A DNA stretch of 64,000 bases from Sphingobacterium sp. LZ7M1 (GCF_024296865.1 NZ_CP101134.1:310001-374000), one strand, 5' to 3'; counted from the stretch's first letter, positions 52,579 to 62,667 are shown. The notes: generated by a model from the sequence alone, not told the origin. Translations and numbers: made by a program.

Positions 52579-54678
52579 TTAATAGAATTTAATACGATTG
52601 TCAACAATCTTCGCATTGTCCTGTAGGGCTTTCAAGATAGTTCCCCATGAGCGTTGCGATTTTGCTTCTGTGATCTGCTTTTGTTGTGTAGTCAATTCCT
52701 CGCCAGCTAATGCCTTAGGATTTACAAAACCTGCCACTTGAACAGCATAGATGCCTTGTTTTCCTTCGATAGACTTAGATGGTTTGTTTGGCTGAAGACC
52801 AAATACTGTACCTACGACAGCATTCTCAACAGCTACGCCCGGAATTACAGGGTTCGCTAAAACAACATTGTCTACTGTCTGAACATTCTTGCCTAATTTC
52901 TGAGCCACCTGATCGATGTTCCCAGCTCCGGACAATGCATTGTTCATTTTCTCCTTCAACATGCGTGCTTTAACTAAATTCTTAACAACTGGCTCAATTA
53001 ATGTCTTAACTGATTCCAATGGCTGGATTCCCTTTGGTTGAATGTTGGTTACCCTTGCAACGATAAAGTTATCCGTAGTTTCATAAACCTTGTCGCTAAC
53101 CTCTCCGTTTTTAGCCTCAAAAGCCCAACGGATTAACTCTCTAGGTACTTCAACTCCACCTAACATATTGTCCATAGCAACAGTACGGTCGTTTTTCAAG
53201 ATCTCAACGTTTTGTTGTTTCGCGATATCATTGAAATTATCCTTGTTTGCTGCTGTGTAGAATTGGTTCGCTTTAGAATATGCAGCATCTGTAGTTTCTT
53301 TTCCTGAATTGATGCTCTTGTCTACGATAGCAAGTTTCGCAATTTGAGAATTACCGATCTGTCTGTTGATTTTAACGATATGAACACCATAATTGGTCGA
53401 TACCACTTTCACATCACCAGTTTTACCTTCGAATAAGGTTTCATCAAGCTCAGGGAATGCACCGCGAGTCAATGTACCGATTTCGCCAGCATTGTTTTTG
53501 CTGTTAGGGTCTGCGCTGAACTCAACCGCTAGTGCTGAGAAGCTCGCTCCTCCTTGAACCAAGTTCTTGATCGAATCTGCTTTAGCCATGGCCTTATCAA
53601 CACCACCTTCTGTAGCTGGATTGATCAAGATATGACTTGCATTAACTGAATCTGCACTGTTCTTTACTGCGATTACTTTCGCAATTTCGTAAACATTCTG
53701 TGTCAAGAAAGGACCAACAACCGTTCCAGCAGCCGTTTGGAAAGCTACTGAATCCAATGCCGGACTCAATTGACCTTTTGTATAATATCTTACAGGGTAT
53801 TTGTTTTCTGAATTGATCGTTACGAAGCTTGAATCATTTGTTGAAGCCTGTAATTCTGTTTTCAATTTTTGAATCTCACCTAATACTAATGCTGAGTCAG
53901 CAGAATTTGGTTTCGCATCAAACAAAACATACTCTAACGTGCGGATCTCTTCTGGATTTTTGAACGCATTTTTGTTTTTATCGTAATATTCCTTGTAATC
54001 TGCATCTGTCAATTTGATCTCTGAATCTTTTACCGATGCATAGTCTAACATGACATATTTGAAGTTTGCAAGTTTATTACGTGAATTGTAATCATATTCA
54101 GCTTCTAAAGAAGTGGTGTAGATGCTGTTATTGATCAAGTTCGTGTATTTCTGGTTCAAACGTTCGTTTCTCACATTCTGCAATAAACCTTCCCATTGTG
54201 CATTCATCTCCGGGTTAGTTTTCGCTTGTTCAATAACTGCAGAAAGATAGTTTTTGTCAAACTGACCAGTCTGTGGGTTGGTGAAAGCTTGAATGATCTG
54301 TGGTGAAGGATTGTTACCGAACAATAAGCTGTTCAATTCTTCCTTACCTACCTGAAGACCGATTTTATCAATTTCTTGATTTAATAAATTCTGTGTTAAA
54401 AACTGGTTCCATACTTGCTGTACGGCAAATCCGCGCATCTGTGGCGAGGAAGCTCCTCCCATTTGTTGTTGATACATTTGGCTTGCTTGGTCAACTTGTA
54501 CATTGAAGTTTTGATAATCTATCCCTTCTCCATTGATACTACCCACTTCATTTTGGCTTCTCTGCCAAAATGGGGTACCAACATTGATGGCATCACCCAA
54601 TAAAAATGCAACAATTGCCAAACCGATCACGAAAATGACTAAGCCCGCACGGTTTCGCAAAGAGGTCATTAATCCCAT
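52579..54678 (-). CDS. PpiD-like membrane-anchored peptidyl-prolyl isomerase
   Basis: A 699-residue folding factor of the SurA_N_3/PpiD group. One N-terminal transmembrane helix (about 12-30, LVIFVIGLAIVAFLLG) anchors it to the inner membrane. A chaperone-like N-domain follows, then a parvulin domain at about 345-440 (NASHILINP, EFSADPNSKNNAGEIG, GVHIVKI). A second, degenerate parvulin-like region is likely near the C-terminus. It assists outer-membrane or periplasmic protein folding. lptC lies 148 bp upstream. Confidence 0.92.
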   Translation of the reverse strand: MGLMTSLRNRAGLVIFVIGLAIVAFLLGDAINVGTPFWQRSQNEVGSINGEGIDYQNFNVQVDQASQMYQQQMGGASSPQMRGFAVQQVWNQFLTQNLLNQEIDKIGLQVGKEELNSLLFGNNPSPQIIQAFTNPQTGQFDKNYLSAVIEQAKTNPEMNAQWEGLLQNVRNERLNQKYTNLINNSIYTTSLEAEYDYNSRNKLANFKYVMLDYASVKDSEIKLTDADYKEYYDKNKNAFKNPEEIRTLEYVLFDAKPNSADSALVLGEIQKLKTELQASTNDSSFVTINSENKYPVRYYTKGQLSPALDSVAFQTAAGTVVGPFLTQNVYEIAKVIAVKNSADSVNASHILINPATEGGVDKAMAKADSIKNLVQGGASFSALAVEFSADPNSKNNAGEIGTLTRGAFPELDETLFEGKTGDVKVVSTNYGVHIVKINRQIGNSQIAKLAIVDKSINSGKETTDAAYSKANQFYTAANKDNFNDIAKQQNVEILKNDRTVAMDNMLGGVEVPRELIRWAFEAKNGEVSDKVYETTDNFIVARVTNIQPKGIQPLESVKTLIEPVVKNLVKARMLKEKMNNALSGAGNIDQVAQKLGKNVQTVDNVVLANPVIPGVAVENAVVGTVFGLQPNKPSKSIEGKQGIYAVQVAGFVNPKALAGEELTTQQKQITEAKSQRSWGTILKALQDNAKIVDNRIKFY

Positions 54679-54826
54679 AACGATATTCTATAATTTTATG
54701 CTAATATTTTAATTAATTTGTTTTTCTTAAAAACAAGGCGCAAGATACAACTTTTATAAAAAAATAAGGTAAAAATTTATATTTAGCCTATTTCAATTTT
54801 CTTTTCGCCAATTCCTTCTATTTCTG

Positions 54827-55426
54827 TTAGTTCCCAAACGAAGGAAGCTGGGAGTCTGCCGATGGAATATGAATGGCAGTACCGTTCATAAATCGAATGT
54901 CATTGAAATCTGCATCCGCCGTGAAGGATGTCCCCTGTGCAGAGGTCCGGCCATCATTGTATTCCGCAGTAATGGGTTGACTACCATAGTATTTCTTGTT
55001 CTTCTCGTCGTAAATCAATTCTTCCGTCTTGATTATCGTCCCATCCACCTTGGTGATCACTACATTTTTCCGGAATTCGGTCAATCCTTCAATCCTTTTC
55101 TGCAAAGCGTATTCGGAGGTTACTCGTTGCATCTCTTTGGCTTGGTCGTCGAAGAAAATAATCAGAACACCTTTCTTGAACTCATAATTTCCGGTACTGT
55201 CATGATAAACACGCATCTCAGGAGCCTTTAATTCAGCTTTTACCTTCGCCGAATCACTATATACGACCGTTACATCCTTGGAAATATCCACGGCCTCTTC
55301 CTGCTTGATATTTGCCAAGCGATCGATGTCCTTGGTGTCATTTTCACAGGCAATTGACAAGATTGCCCCTAGCAAAACAATTGTTAGGGGCAATATTCTC
55401 GATATTTTCATTTCTGCAATGCGCAT
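54827..55426 (-). CDS. lptC: LPS export protein LptC
   Basis: A 199-residue lipoprotein-type LptC. The signal ends at LSIACEND (Cys about 27). The OstA/LptC-like beta domain shows VVYSDSAKVKAELKAPEM, KKGVLIIFFDD and EYNDGRTSAQGTSFTAD. LptC bridges the inner-membrane LptBFG extractor and periplasmic LptA. Here it is lipidated rather than membrane-spanning, as is common in Bacteroidota. The start may be the ATG at 55411 (MKISR). It lies 3 bp after an outer-membrane protein gene. Confidence 0.9.
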   Translation of the reverse strand: MRIAEMKISRILPLTIVLLGAILSIACENDTKDIDRLANIKQEEAVDISKDVTVVYSDSAKVKAELKAPEMRVYHDSTGNYEFKKGVLIIFFDDQAKEMQRVTSEYALQKRIEGLTEFRKNVVITKVDGTIIKTEELIYDEKNKKYYGSQPITAEYNDGRTSAQGTSFTADADFNDIRFMNGTAIHIPSADSQLPSFGN

Positions 55427-55429
55427 TTG

Positions 55430-56773
55430 TTAATCGTAACTTCTTCTGATAAACCAAGCATCATTAATGGTGAACCCTAAGTTGATATTGATATATCGCT
55501 CACGGACCAAATTGCTCTTGATCGTTCCTTGTTGGCCAAACTCGGCCGAAATGTTCACATTGGAGAAAGTCCTTCCAAAACCGGTCTCCGGTAATGGTAA
55601 TCCTAATCCCACCGTAACCGCCATATCATTGATACGTTGCTGGTTCACGGTCATGTGTGTTTTGTTATATCTGAAACCTAAACGGTAATCGATTACTTTT
55701 AGATAGTTCAAAGATGTAGGATCCGGTTTGATCTGTCCACCGACAGCAAAACCAATGTTCTTTCCTAAGGCATCTTCTCCCTGACGAACTTGGTACTTCG
55801 ACCAATCTGCATATTTGAAATCAGCACCTACTGTCCAGTTCACACCTTTGCTGAAGGTAAAACCTACATTATGTCTTAAAGGTAAGTTGATTTTGCGATT
55901 GGATAAGACATCTGAATAGGATGTGTCAATTGGAACCTGTTCCGTTATGTTTCCTGTTCCGGTCATCGTACGGGTTACGATCGTAGAAACCTTGCTCTTC
56001 ACAGAATTATCCAGTGATCCGGAATATCCAATGGTTAAGTTCTTTCTGTTTCCCAATGGGATGAAATATTGCGCACCATAATCATATACAATACCTGTAA
56101 CCCTTCTGGTATCTGTTTTCGAAGTATTGTAGTAGTCGTAGTTGGAAGGAAACTCAATGATGGACTTGTCATATAGGTTACCAAATAGGAATCCAATATT
56201 ACCACCAATGCTGAAGTTTTTGAATGGAGACACCCCATAACCAACATAAGCCTTGTTAAGGCCCCCCTCTCCAACCAATTTGGTCAAATAAGGAGTATTG
56301 CTGATATCTCTTTTTGCGGAGATGCTATAACCCACATCTGAATAAGGTATCAATCCGAACGAAATACCACCTAATTTTGGTCCATTGTTCTTGTTCAATG
56401 AGAAGCCGAAGGCAAAATGACTGAATGCAAAGTCTGCAGTATGGTCAGTCAAGCTGTTTTTCTGCAATTGAGTGACGTTGCCATATAGACCGGCATCCAA
56501 AATGGTTCGGTTGAATCCTGAATAGGATGCAGGGTTTGAAATATTTAAAACCGGTAAACCGCCCTGAAATCTTACACCAGCAGAAATCCCACCCATTCCT
56601 CGGGTCTGAGGAAGTAGATCTTCGCGCATTTGTCCCAATCCAAATTGGGAATATGGCGAATGTGAGGTAGAGGATTGCCCATAGGAGCGTGTACTCGAGA
56701 GTAAAATTGAACTTATTCCTAATAAAATAAGTAAGGACGTATTAGAGTAAAATAGTTTCAACTGTTCTGACAT
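55430..56773 (-). CDS. Outer-membrane beta-barrel protein upstream of lptC
   Basis: A 447-residue secreted protein with a signal peptide (ends SYGQ) and a FadL/PorV-like beta-strand pattern, including SPYSQFGLGQ, GMGGISAGVRF and LNISNPASYSG near the N-terminus. The C-terminus ends in an aromatic/charged strand (AWFIRRSYD). This family regularly precedes lptC in Bacteroidota genomes, suggesting an envelope role, but no function is established that I know. Confidence 0.85.
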   Translation of the reverse strand: MSEQLKLFYSNTSLLILLGISSILLSSTRSYGQSSTSHSPYSQFGLGQMREDLLPQTRGMGGISAGVRFQGGLPVLNISNPASYSGFNRTILDAGLYGNVTQLQKNSLTDHTADFAFSHFAFGFSLNKNNGPKLGGISFGLIPYSDVGYSISAKRDISNTPYLTKLVGEGGLNKAYVGYGVSPFKNFSIGGNIGFLFGNLYDKSIIEFPSNYDYYNTSKTDTRRVTGIVYDYGAQYFIPLGNRKNLTIGYSGSLDNSVKSKVSTIVTRTMTGTGNITEQVPIDTSYSDVLSNRKINLPLRHNVGFTFSKGVNWTVGADFKYADWSKYQVRQGEDALGKNIGFAVGGQIKPDPTSLNYLKVIDYRLGFRYNKTHMTVNQQRINDMAVTVGLGLPLPETGFGRTFSNVNISAEFGQQGTIKSNLVRERYININLGFTINDAWFIRRSYD

Positions 56774-56949
56774 TTTTAAGTGGATTTATCGCTGCATTAT
56801 TCTTGCAAAATATCTTCTGTTCAAATCAATGCGCCTAAATCTTTTATGATGGCTGTATTATCCGAATTTTTGCTACAAAACTATCTATTTTTTAAATATC
56901 ACAAGCTTTTTGTTTGTTAAAAAAGGTTAAACACCTATTGGACAGTAGT

Positions 56950-57933
56950 TTAGAAAAATTGAAAATAGATAATTGTGGATAATATGACTAGATATAGCGT
57001 TTCGTAAAACCATTTCACCTTGGCATGCGTGAAAAAATAGGCTAGGTAAATGGATAGAGGGGGTACACAAAGCAAAAAGTGATTGATCGATCTTTCCTGG
57101 TTCAAATAAAAGGAACCAAAGATCAATAACAACATGATAAACAATAACTGGAAGCTTTTTCTGATCTGTACAACACTCTTGAAAAAGTTGTCCTTCAAGA
57201 TAAATAAAAACCCTCCCAACGAAATGACAATAGGGATCAGGACAAAATAATCATGCATATCCATGTTCAGTTTCGTCGGAAATGCATAGGTAAAGGGAAG
57301 GAATATCTGATAGAACTCATCCATTCTTTCCAACCAGAAGTAAGCTACCGCCAATAGGAAATAAACCGTTATCACCCCTAATAATGGTGTGATCCATTCC
57401 CGCCAGTAAAAAGGGCGGAATATGACTAAGCTTGACCAAATCAACAACAGCATCACGATGAACGGGAAATAGATTAAACTTCCCAATGCCACCAAAAGAC
57501 CAAGATCAAACATGATCCCTTTAATATCCACGTGCTTGTAGATATTGAACAGCTTTTGGAGCATCCAAATGGTAATGAAATTACAGATTAGGGTAGGCGA
57601 TAGAACCAAGAATGGGATGAATAGACTCACTAAGGTCATGAACATCAATGACGTCAGGAAGCTAGGTTTTCCCAGTAGGTTGAAATGGTTTACTACCCGA
57701 TTTAAGGAAAATGCCTGTAGCAAGGTCAGGATCAAGGTGATCAATACATTGCCGGAAGGTGAAAAGTTGGATCCTAAACGGATTCCAGCTAAGCGGTCCA
57801 ATCCTGGTTCAAATAAAACTGGAGTCAGTTTCTCAGGCAGATGGTAGAACACACCTAGGCATAATACGGTACCAACAAGAATAACGAGAAATACGTTCAG
57901 ACCCGAAAGTGTTCGATGTTGGTTGATCAGCAT
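56950..57933 (-). CDS. Polytopic membrane protein (DUF6427-like)
   Basis: A 327-residue inner-membrane protein with about nine to ten helices and small loops. It resembles the Bacteroidota DUF6427 family, typified by SGLNVFLVILVG near the N-terminus and a WREWITPLLGV loop in the middle; this assignment is from memory. No catalytic motif is visible. It lies 14 bp after ccmD and probably shares its transcript. Confidence 0.82.
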   Translation of the reverse strand: MLINQHRTLSGLNVFLVILVGTVLCLGVFYHLPEKLTPVLFEPGLDRLAGIRLGSNFSPSGNVLITLILTLLQAFSLNRVVNHFNLLGKPSFLTSLMFMTLVSLFIPFLVLSPTLICNFITIWMLQKLFNIYKHVDIKGIMFDLGLLVALGSLIYFPFIVMLLLIWSSLVIFRPFYWREWITPLLGVITVYFLLAVAYFWLERMDEFYQIFLPFTYAFPTKLNMDMHDYFVLIPIVISLGGFLFILKDNFFKSVVQIRKSFQLLFIMLLLIFGSFYLNQERSINHFLLCVPPLSIYLAYFFTHAKVKWFYETLYLVILSTIIYFQFF

Positions 57934-57947
57934 AGAATGGTATTCCC

Positions 57948-58151
57948 TTATTTATCTTTTTCTAGTTTTTTGACTCTTTTGTCTATGCTAAATAAGTAAA
58001 TGGCAACTGATAAAAAGATTACCAGCATCACTGCCACGACCACATAGATTTTTCCTTCAGCACGAAGACCATCAGCCATCTGAACCTTTTCTTGGGCATT
58101 CGACGAAAAACTGATCATTAATGCCAGTAGGGACAATAGAAAATTTCTCAT
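57948..58151 (-). CDS. ccmD: CcmD-family protein
   Basis: A 67-residue protein with a signal-like N-terminus (LLSLLALMISFSSNA), a single transmembrane helix (about 35-55, IYVVVAVMLVIFLSVAIYL) and a basic tail (DKRVKKLEKDK). Position immediately after ccmC (1-bp gap) and topology identify it as CcmD, which helps release of holo-CcmE from the CcmABCD complex. The frame opens upstream at 58178 but overlaps ccmC; the ATG at 58151 fits. Confidence 0.85.
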   Translation of the reverse strand: MRNFLLSLLALMISFSSNAQEKVQMADGLRAEGKIYVVVAVMLVIFLSVAIYLFSIDKRVKKLEKDK

Positions 58152-58152
58152 A

Positions 58153-58815
58153 TTAAAAACTATTTCTTTTATCTTCAATTATACGAACGCGATAACGTAG
58201 GGTCGCTATCCAACAACCAATCAAAATCCAACCAATTACCGCTGTGTAAAATACAGGGCGCATGTAATTGTCCATATCCAAATCCCCGAAAGTAGAGTTG
58301 CCCCCGCTTCCCGGATGCAGTGAATCATTCATCTTTGGTAGGATATAGATCAATACGATCATGATCGGAAATGCAAAAATATTGTAGATCGCAGAGATCT
58401 TAGCACGTTTCTGTTCTTCTTCCATGGCATTGCGAAGTACCAAGTAGGCTAAGTACATCAAAGTGGCAATGGCTGCTCCATTCAACTGTGGGTCATTCGT
58501 CCAGGGTGCTCCCCAAGTAATATTTGCCCACAACATTCCTGTCATCAATCCACAGGCACAGAATAAAATACCGGTATTTACGGCCTCAACAGCCATGAAA
58601 TCGTATTCACGCTTGCCCGTGTTCAGATACTTAATGCTATAGATCAGGGATATCAAATAAAGAATCATCATCGTAAACCACATTGGAACGTGGAAATATA
58701 CATTACGAATGGTTTCATTTAAAATAGATAATACGGGAACGGGGCCAAGGAGTCCTGCAATTATGGTACTAGCGACCATGACAACCCCTAAAATTTTCCA
58801 CCAACTTTTTTTCAT
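58153..58815 (-). CDS. ccmC: Cytochrome c maturation protein CcmC (CcsA-like)
   Basis: A 220-residue membrane protein with six helices. The heme-handling Trp-rich loop is WGAPWTNDP, a variant of the usual WGxxWxWD. Flanking histidines are in VYFHVPMWF and SLHPGSG. It loads heme onto CcmE in the cytochrome c maturation system. The ATG at 58815 (MKKSWW) is preferred over the frame start at 58839, which overlaps ccmB. It lies 11 bp after ccmB. Confidence 0.88.
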   Translation of the reverse strand: MKKSWWKILGVVMVASTIIAGLLGPVPVLSILNETIRNVYFHVPMWFTMMILYLISLIYSIKYLNTGKREYDFMAVEAVNTGILFCACGLMTGMLWANITWGAPWTNDPQLNGAAIATLMYLAYLVLRNAMEEEQKRAKISAIYNIFAFPIMIVLIYILPKMNDSLHPGSGGNSTFGDLDMDNYMRPVFYTAVIGWILIGCWIATLRYRVRIIEDKRNSF

Positions 58816-58826
58816 AAGAACAAAAA

Positions 58827-59486
58827 TCAATCTCGCCAAAGGTAAGGAAATAACAGCAAAGAAATAGCAATTGTAACGACATTAATTGCCAATAAAACAG
58901 CAATATCAGCCCAACTGCTCGATAAAAAGCCGCCCATTAATGCCGATCGCGAAAGTTTGATCAATATGATCAGTAAGGGAATGATAACCGGAAAACTCAA
59001 TATCGCCATGATCGTGCTGTTATTGCCTGCTTTTGCACTGATCCCCGCAATCATCGTAAATACGGTGGCAAAGGATATGCTCCCTAATAAGATGCTTAGT
59101 AGATAGACTGGGAGATTCCCAATCTCTGTTTTAAAGATCAGGTTATATACGATGAATGCAATGGCGGTCATCAGTATCATGACCAGGGAATTGTAAATGA
59201 TCTTGGCGAGGATAATCGCCTTCGGGCCAACGATCGCATAATAATAGAGATGGCGACTGCCCGTTTCCTGGATGAAACTGCGGCTCATCGCATTGATCGC
59301 CGCAAATAAGAGAATTATCCAGAACAAGGTGTTCCAAACAATAGTATCCACAGATTTGAATGATTGATAACATACAAATACTGTGGATACCACATAAAGT
59401 AGGATGCTGTTAATGGCATATTTCGACCGCCATTCTAATACAACATCTTTATATATTAATGTTTTTACTTGTTCGAACAGATTCAT
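58827..59486 (-). CDS. ccmB: Heme exporter subunit CcmB
   Basis: A 219-residue membrane protein with six helices, part of the CcmABCD ABC complex in cytochrome c maturation. Typical segments are YKDVVLEWRSKYAINSILLY near the N-terminus and FIQETGSRHLYYYAIVGPKAI. The start chosen is the ATG at 59486 (MNLFEQ). ccmA, the ATPase subunit, is not adjacent; it must be encoded elsewhere. Followed by ccmC and ccmD. Confidence 0.9.
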   Translation of the reverse strand: MNLFEQVKTLIYKDVVLEWRSKYAINSILLYVVSTVFVCYQSFKSVDTIVWNTLFWIILLFAAINAMSRSFIQETGSRHLYYYAIVGPKAIILAKIIYNSLVMILMTAIAFIVYNLIFKTEIGNLPVYLLSILLGSISFATVFTMIAGISAKAGNNSTIMAILSFPVIIPLLIILIKLSRSALMGGFLSSSWADIAVLLAINVVTIAISLLLFPYLWRD

Positions 59487-59539
59487 GTAGCACAAAGATA
59501 CAAATCAATCTGTTGAGCATTGTATGATTGCGCTAGAAA

Positions 59540-59917
59540 TTAAGCGTTTTTAATTTCTGACTTTGCTTTATCAGCTGCATCTTCAGCTCTGTTTGCTAAA
59601 TTATGGGCAGCATCAGATGCCTTTCCAGCCCATTCGTTTGCTTTTGATGAAGCTTTGTCCAAAGCATCACGGCCAGCATTCTTAGCACGGTCTTTTAAGT
59701 TCTCTAAATCTTCCTTAGCAGTTTTAGCTAATTTTTGAGCTCTCTTCGCTTCTTTTTTAGAAAGATCCTTGATCGATTTTGTTAAGCTCTTGATGCCATC
59801 ATTAGCACGATCTAATTGTTTCTTTCCGTCTTCAGTTCCTAATAAGTAATATGCTGCAGTTCCTACTGCTAATCCTAGTAAGGCAAATGCCACTAATCCA
59901 TTTCTATTTTTTTCCAT
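59540..59917 (-). CDS. YtxH-like small membrane protein
   Basis: A 125-residue protein with an N-terminal transmembrane helix (GLVAFALLGLAVGTAAYYLLG) followed by the GTEDGKK motif of YtxH-like proteins. The remaining about 90 residues are a Lys/Ala/Asp-rich coiled coil of apolipophorin or late-embryogenesis type. Such proteins are often induced by stress. It stands between ccmB and an ABC exporter. Confidence 0.88.
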   Translation of the reverse strand: MEKNRNGLVAFALLGLAVGTAAYYLLGTEDGKKQLDRANDGIKSLTKSIKDLSKKEAKRAQKLAKTAKEDLENLKDRAKNAGRDALDKASSKANEWAGKASDAAHNLANRAEDAADKAKSEIKNA

Positions 59918-60013
59918 GATTCTATTTTTTTATCCTATTTAGTCTAATATGTTCTGTTAATGATAAACAAGGTATAAGCCAAAATGTTTTTTGCTTCCCT
60001 AAATTAACAAAAA

Positions 60014-61849
60014 TTAACTTTCAACTACGTGAAGGGACTGTAATGTATAGAGATGATGGTATAATCCGCTGCCTTTTTCCATTAATTCCTGGTGGGTTCC
60101 CATATCTGAAATGATGCCATCTTCGACAACAATAATCTTGTCAGCGTCTCGAATAGTGGACAGTCGGTGTGCTATAATTATGGATGTCCTGTTCTTCATC
60201 AGTTCTACCAATGCTTGCTGGACCATCCTTTCTGATTCTGAATCTAGGGAAGAGGTAGCCTCATCTAAGATTAAGATGGCTGGATCCTTCAATAGGGCAC
60301 GGGCAATGGCAATTCTTTGTCTTTGCCCTCCGGATAATTTTACGCCGCGTTCACCTACAACGGTATCATAGCCCTCAGGGAAGTCCATGATAAATTGGTG
60401 CGCGTTTGCTCGTTTTGCAGCGGTAATGATATCCTCCGCTTCAGCATTCAGGTTTCCGTAGCTGATGTTCTCACGGATGGTACCTCCAAACAAAAGTACA
60501 TCCTGTGGGACAATGGCAACTTGGTTCCTGATATCGGTCAGGGCCAGCTGATCTGCTGGAATACCATCATATTTTAAGGTACCACTGCTAGGCTGATAAA
60601 ATTGTAGGATCAAGGATGCAATGGTCGATTTCCCAGTTCCACTAGGGCCGACAATTGCCAGTTTTTTACCCGCAGCAACATGAAAAGAGAGATCTTTTAA
60701 TATGGTCAGGTCCGGTCGGGTCGGATAGGCAAAGGTCACGTGATCAAATTGGATGTCACCATGCAACTCCACCTTGATCTCTTTATCTTCTTCGCTGACC
60801 TGTATATCTTCCTTAGGCTCGTTCAAGATTTCCAACACACGTTCACTTGCCCCTAAAGAGCGTTGTAAGGTGGCATAAAGTTCTGGGAAACTACCCATTG
60901 AACCAGCAACAAACATGGAATATAATATATACGTCGTTAAATCTCCTACCGAAATTTCATGGATGGAAACTAAGGATGCACCGTACCAGATAACGATAAT
61001 GACTGCCCCGAAGATGGCAAATATGATAAATGAGGCAAAAATACCGCGGTAAGTTGCGCCTTTTACAGCTAATGCCACCGATTGGTTCAGCTTTTCTGCA
61101 TAACGCTTTGATTCAAAGAACTCGTTTACAAAAGCCTTGACATTGCTGATGCCCAATAATGTTTCTTGTACAACAGAATTGGATTCTGCCAGTTTATCTT
61201 GTGCTTCCCTAGAAAGGTTCCGGATGAATCTCCCGAAAATAATCGCCACGATAATGATCAACGGTAGGATACATAGGTTCATCAATGCCAACTTTGGCGA
61301 AACCCATATCAATAGAGCTACCCCAAAACATAGACTGATGGTCTGCCTGAGCATTTCTGCCAAGGTCGTGGTCATGGTGTCCTGGATCTGGGAAAGGTCG
61401 GATGATAGGCGACTGTTCAGTTCACCAACCCTGCGGTTAGCAAAAAAATCAATCGGTAAGGTAATCAATCGATGGTAGGTGTCCTTGCGGATATTGGCTA
61501 ATGCTTTTTCGGCAATCTCCACAAACAAGCGGATCCGAAAAAAAGAAATTACGGACTGAAAGGATAAGATGATCAATGACAATCCACCAATGTACATCAC
61601 GCTAGCCGGTAGCCACTCGTATTTCACCCTTCCCTGTGCGGCATCTATCATTGCTCCCAATAGCGCCGGAAACGTCAGCATGGTTAAGCTGGAAAGGATT
61701 AAAAAAACCATCCCAATCACAAATTTCCACTTAAAAGGCTTGATGTAGGAAAATATCCGTAGTGCTTTCTGGAAAATTTCTTTGTTCAGCTTCGGTTTGG
61801 GTAAATCCCCCGAATGGGTGTCTCCACTGTTCAATCTCGGTCTGGCCAT
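60014..61849 (-). CDS. ABC exporter, MsbA-like (fused permease and ATPase)
   Basis: A 611-residue half-transporter. Six transmembrane helices occupy about 40-320. The nucleotide-binding domain shows Walker A GPSGTGKST (401-409), the signature LSGGQRQRIA (about 505) and Walker B ILILDEATSSLD (about 527). It acts as a homodimer. MsbA-type lipid A or drug export is most likely by similarity, but the substrate is not provable; the presence of lpxH and lptC elsewhere in the window fits an LPS role. Monocistronic or with the coiled-coil gene upstream. Confidence 0.92.
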   Translation of the reverse strand: MARPRLNSGDTHSGDLPKPKLNKEIFQKALRIFSYIKPFKWKFVIGMVFLILSSLTMLTFPALLGAMIDAAQGRVKYEWLPASVMYIGGLSLIILSFQSVISFFRIRLFVEIAEKALANIRKDTYHRLITLPIDFFANRRVGELNSRLSSDLSQIQDTMTTTLAEMLRQTISLCFGVALLIWVSPKLALMNLCILPLIIIVAIIFGRFIRNLSREAQDKLAESNSVVQETLLGISNVKAFVNEFFESKRYAEKLNQSVALAVKGATYRGIFASFIIFAIFGAVIIVIWYGASLVSIHEISVGDLTTYILYSMFVAGSMGSFPELYATLQRSLGASERVLEILNEPKEDIQVSEEDKEIKVELHGDIQFDHVTFAYPTRPDLTILKDLSFHVAAGKKLAIVGPSGTGKSTIASLILQFYQPSSGTLKYDGIPADQLALTDIRNQVAIVPQDVLLFGGTIRENISYGNLNAEAEDIITAAKRANAHQFIMDFPEGYDTVVGERGVKLSGGQRQRIAIARALLKDPAILILDEATSSLDSESERMVQQALVELMKNRTSIIIAHRLSTIRDADKIIVVEDGIISDMGTHQELMEKGSGLYHHLYTLQSLHVVES

Positions 61850-61907
61850 GTACTAATTTCTTTCTCTTTTTGAGCAAAAGTACCAATATAAATAGGTCTT
61901 CTTATCA

Positions 61908-62459
61908 CTATTCCGTCAATTTTTTGGGTTTATGCCTATTGTACTGATAAATCAGAAGGATTATTAAAGCTATGATGACGATAACTGCCAAATAAATCAG
62001 CACCCCGTTGCCCGTATCCGTACTTTCCATGGATTTCAGCTCTTCCCGTAGTTTGTCATTTTCATTCTGCAGTTTTGTGATGGTTTTCATGTATGCAGAA
62101 ACCTGCATGTCATATTCACCGGCCAACCGTTGATAGCGTTCACTTTGCGCATCCTTTAAATCTAATAATTTCCGGGTTTCCAAAAAGATGTTATTGTCGT
62201 TCAATACCACCTGTCTCAGGATATCGATGGATTTCTGCATGTCCTTCTTGGTCTTGAACAGTCCGAACACCCCAGTTTTCTTCTCCAATGACTGGTCATA
62301 TTCCCCAAATCGACGGCTCCTATCGTTCAATAATTGATTCACTCGTTCCCGTTGTGCCTCAAATGTTATGGAGTCTGCCTTGACTGCCGTACTATCTTGA
62401 GCGTGCAACAATTGAACAAAAAAGAGGGCAATCAGTAGCAGGAAGTTGTGTTTTTTCAT
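61908..62459 (-). CDS. Hypothetical membrane-anchored coiled-coil protein
   Basis: A 183-residue protein with a signal-like helix (FLLLIALFFVQLLHAQ), a long coiled coil (about 35-140; ITKLQNENDKLREELKSME), then a transmembrane helix (about 152-172, VLIYLAVIVIIALIILLIY) and a short basic tail. So the coiled coil should face the periplasm. The frame opens at 62570, but the ATG at 62459 starts the signal sequence. No family recognised. It precedes the ABC exporter by 58 bp on the same strand. Confidence 0.78.
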   Translation of the reverse strand: MKKHNFLLLIALFFVQLLHAQDSTAVKADSITFEAQRERVNQLLNDRSRRFGEYDQSLEKKTGVFGLFKTKKDMQKSIDILRQVVLNDNNIFLETRKLLDLKDAQSERYQRLAGEYDMQVSAYMKTITKLQNENDKLREELKSMESTDTGNGVLIYLAVIVIIALIILLIYQYNRHKPKKLTE

Positions 62460-62667
62460 GTTTGTATGGATGATCCTTGCTTTATTTTTTTTAATCATGG
62501 CTTCGTTAACAGCAATTTTACTGCCTTTTTTTGTATTGATGCTGTTTCTAGGTCTATTTATTGCCGACAATCAATAAAATCTCATTATTGTGAAAAAACA
62601 TTAACCTGCTGTCGCACTTTGAGTTTTGTTATCGTATATCATAAATATAATCCAATTGTATAAACTT

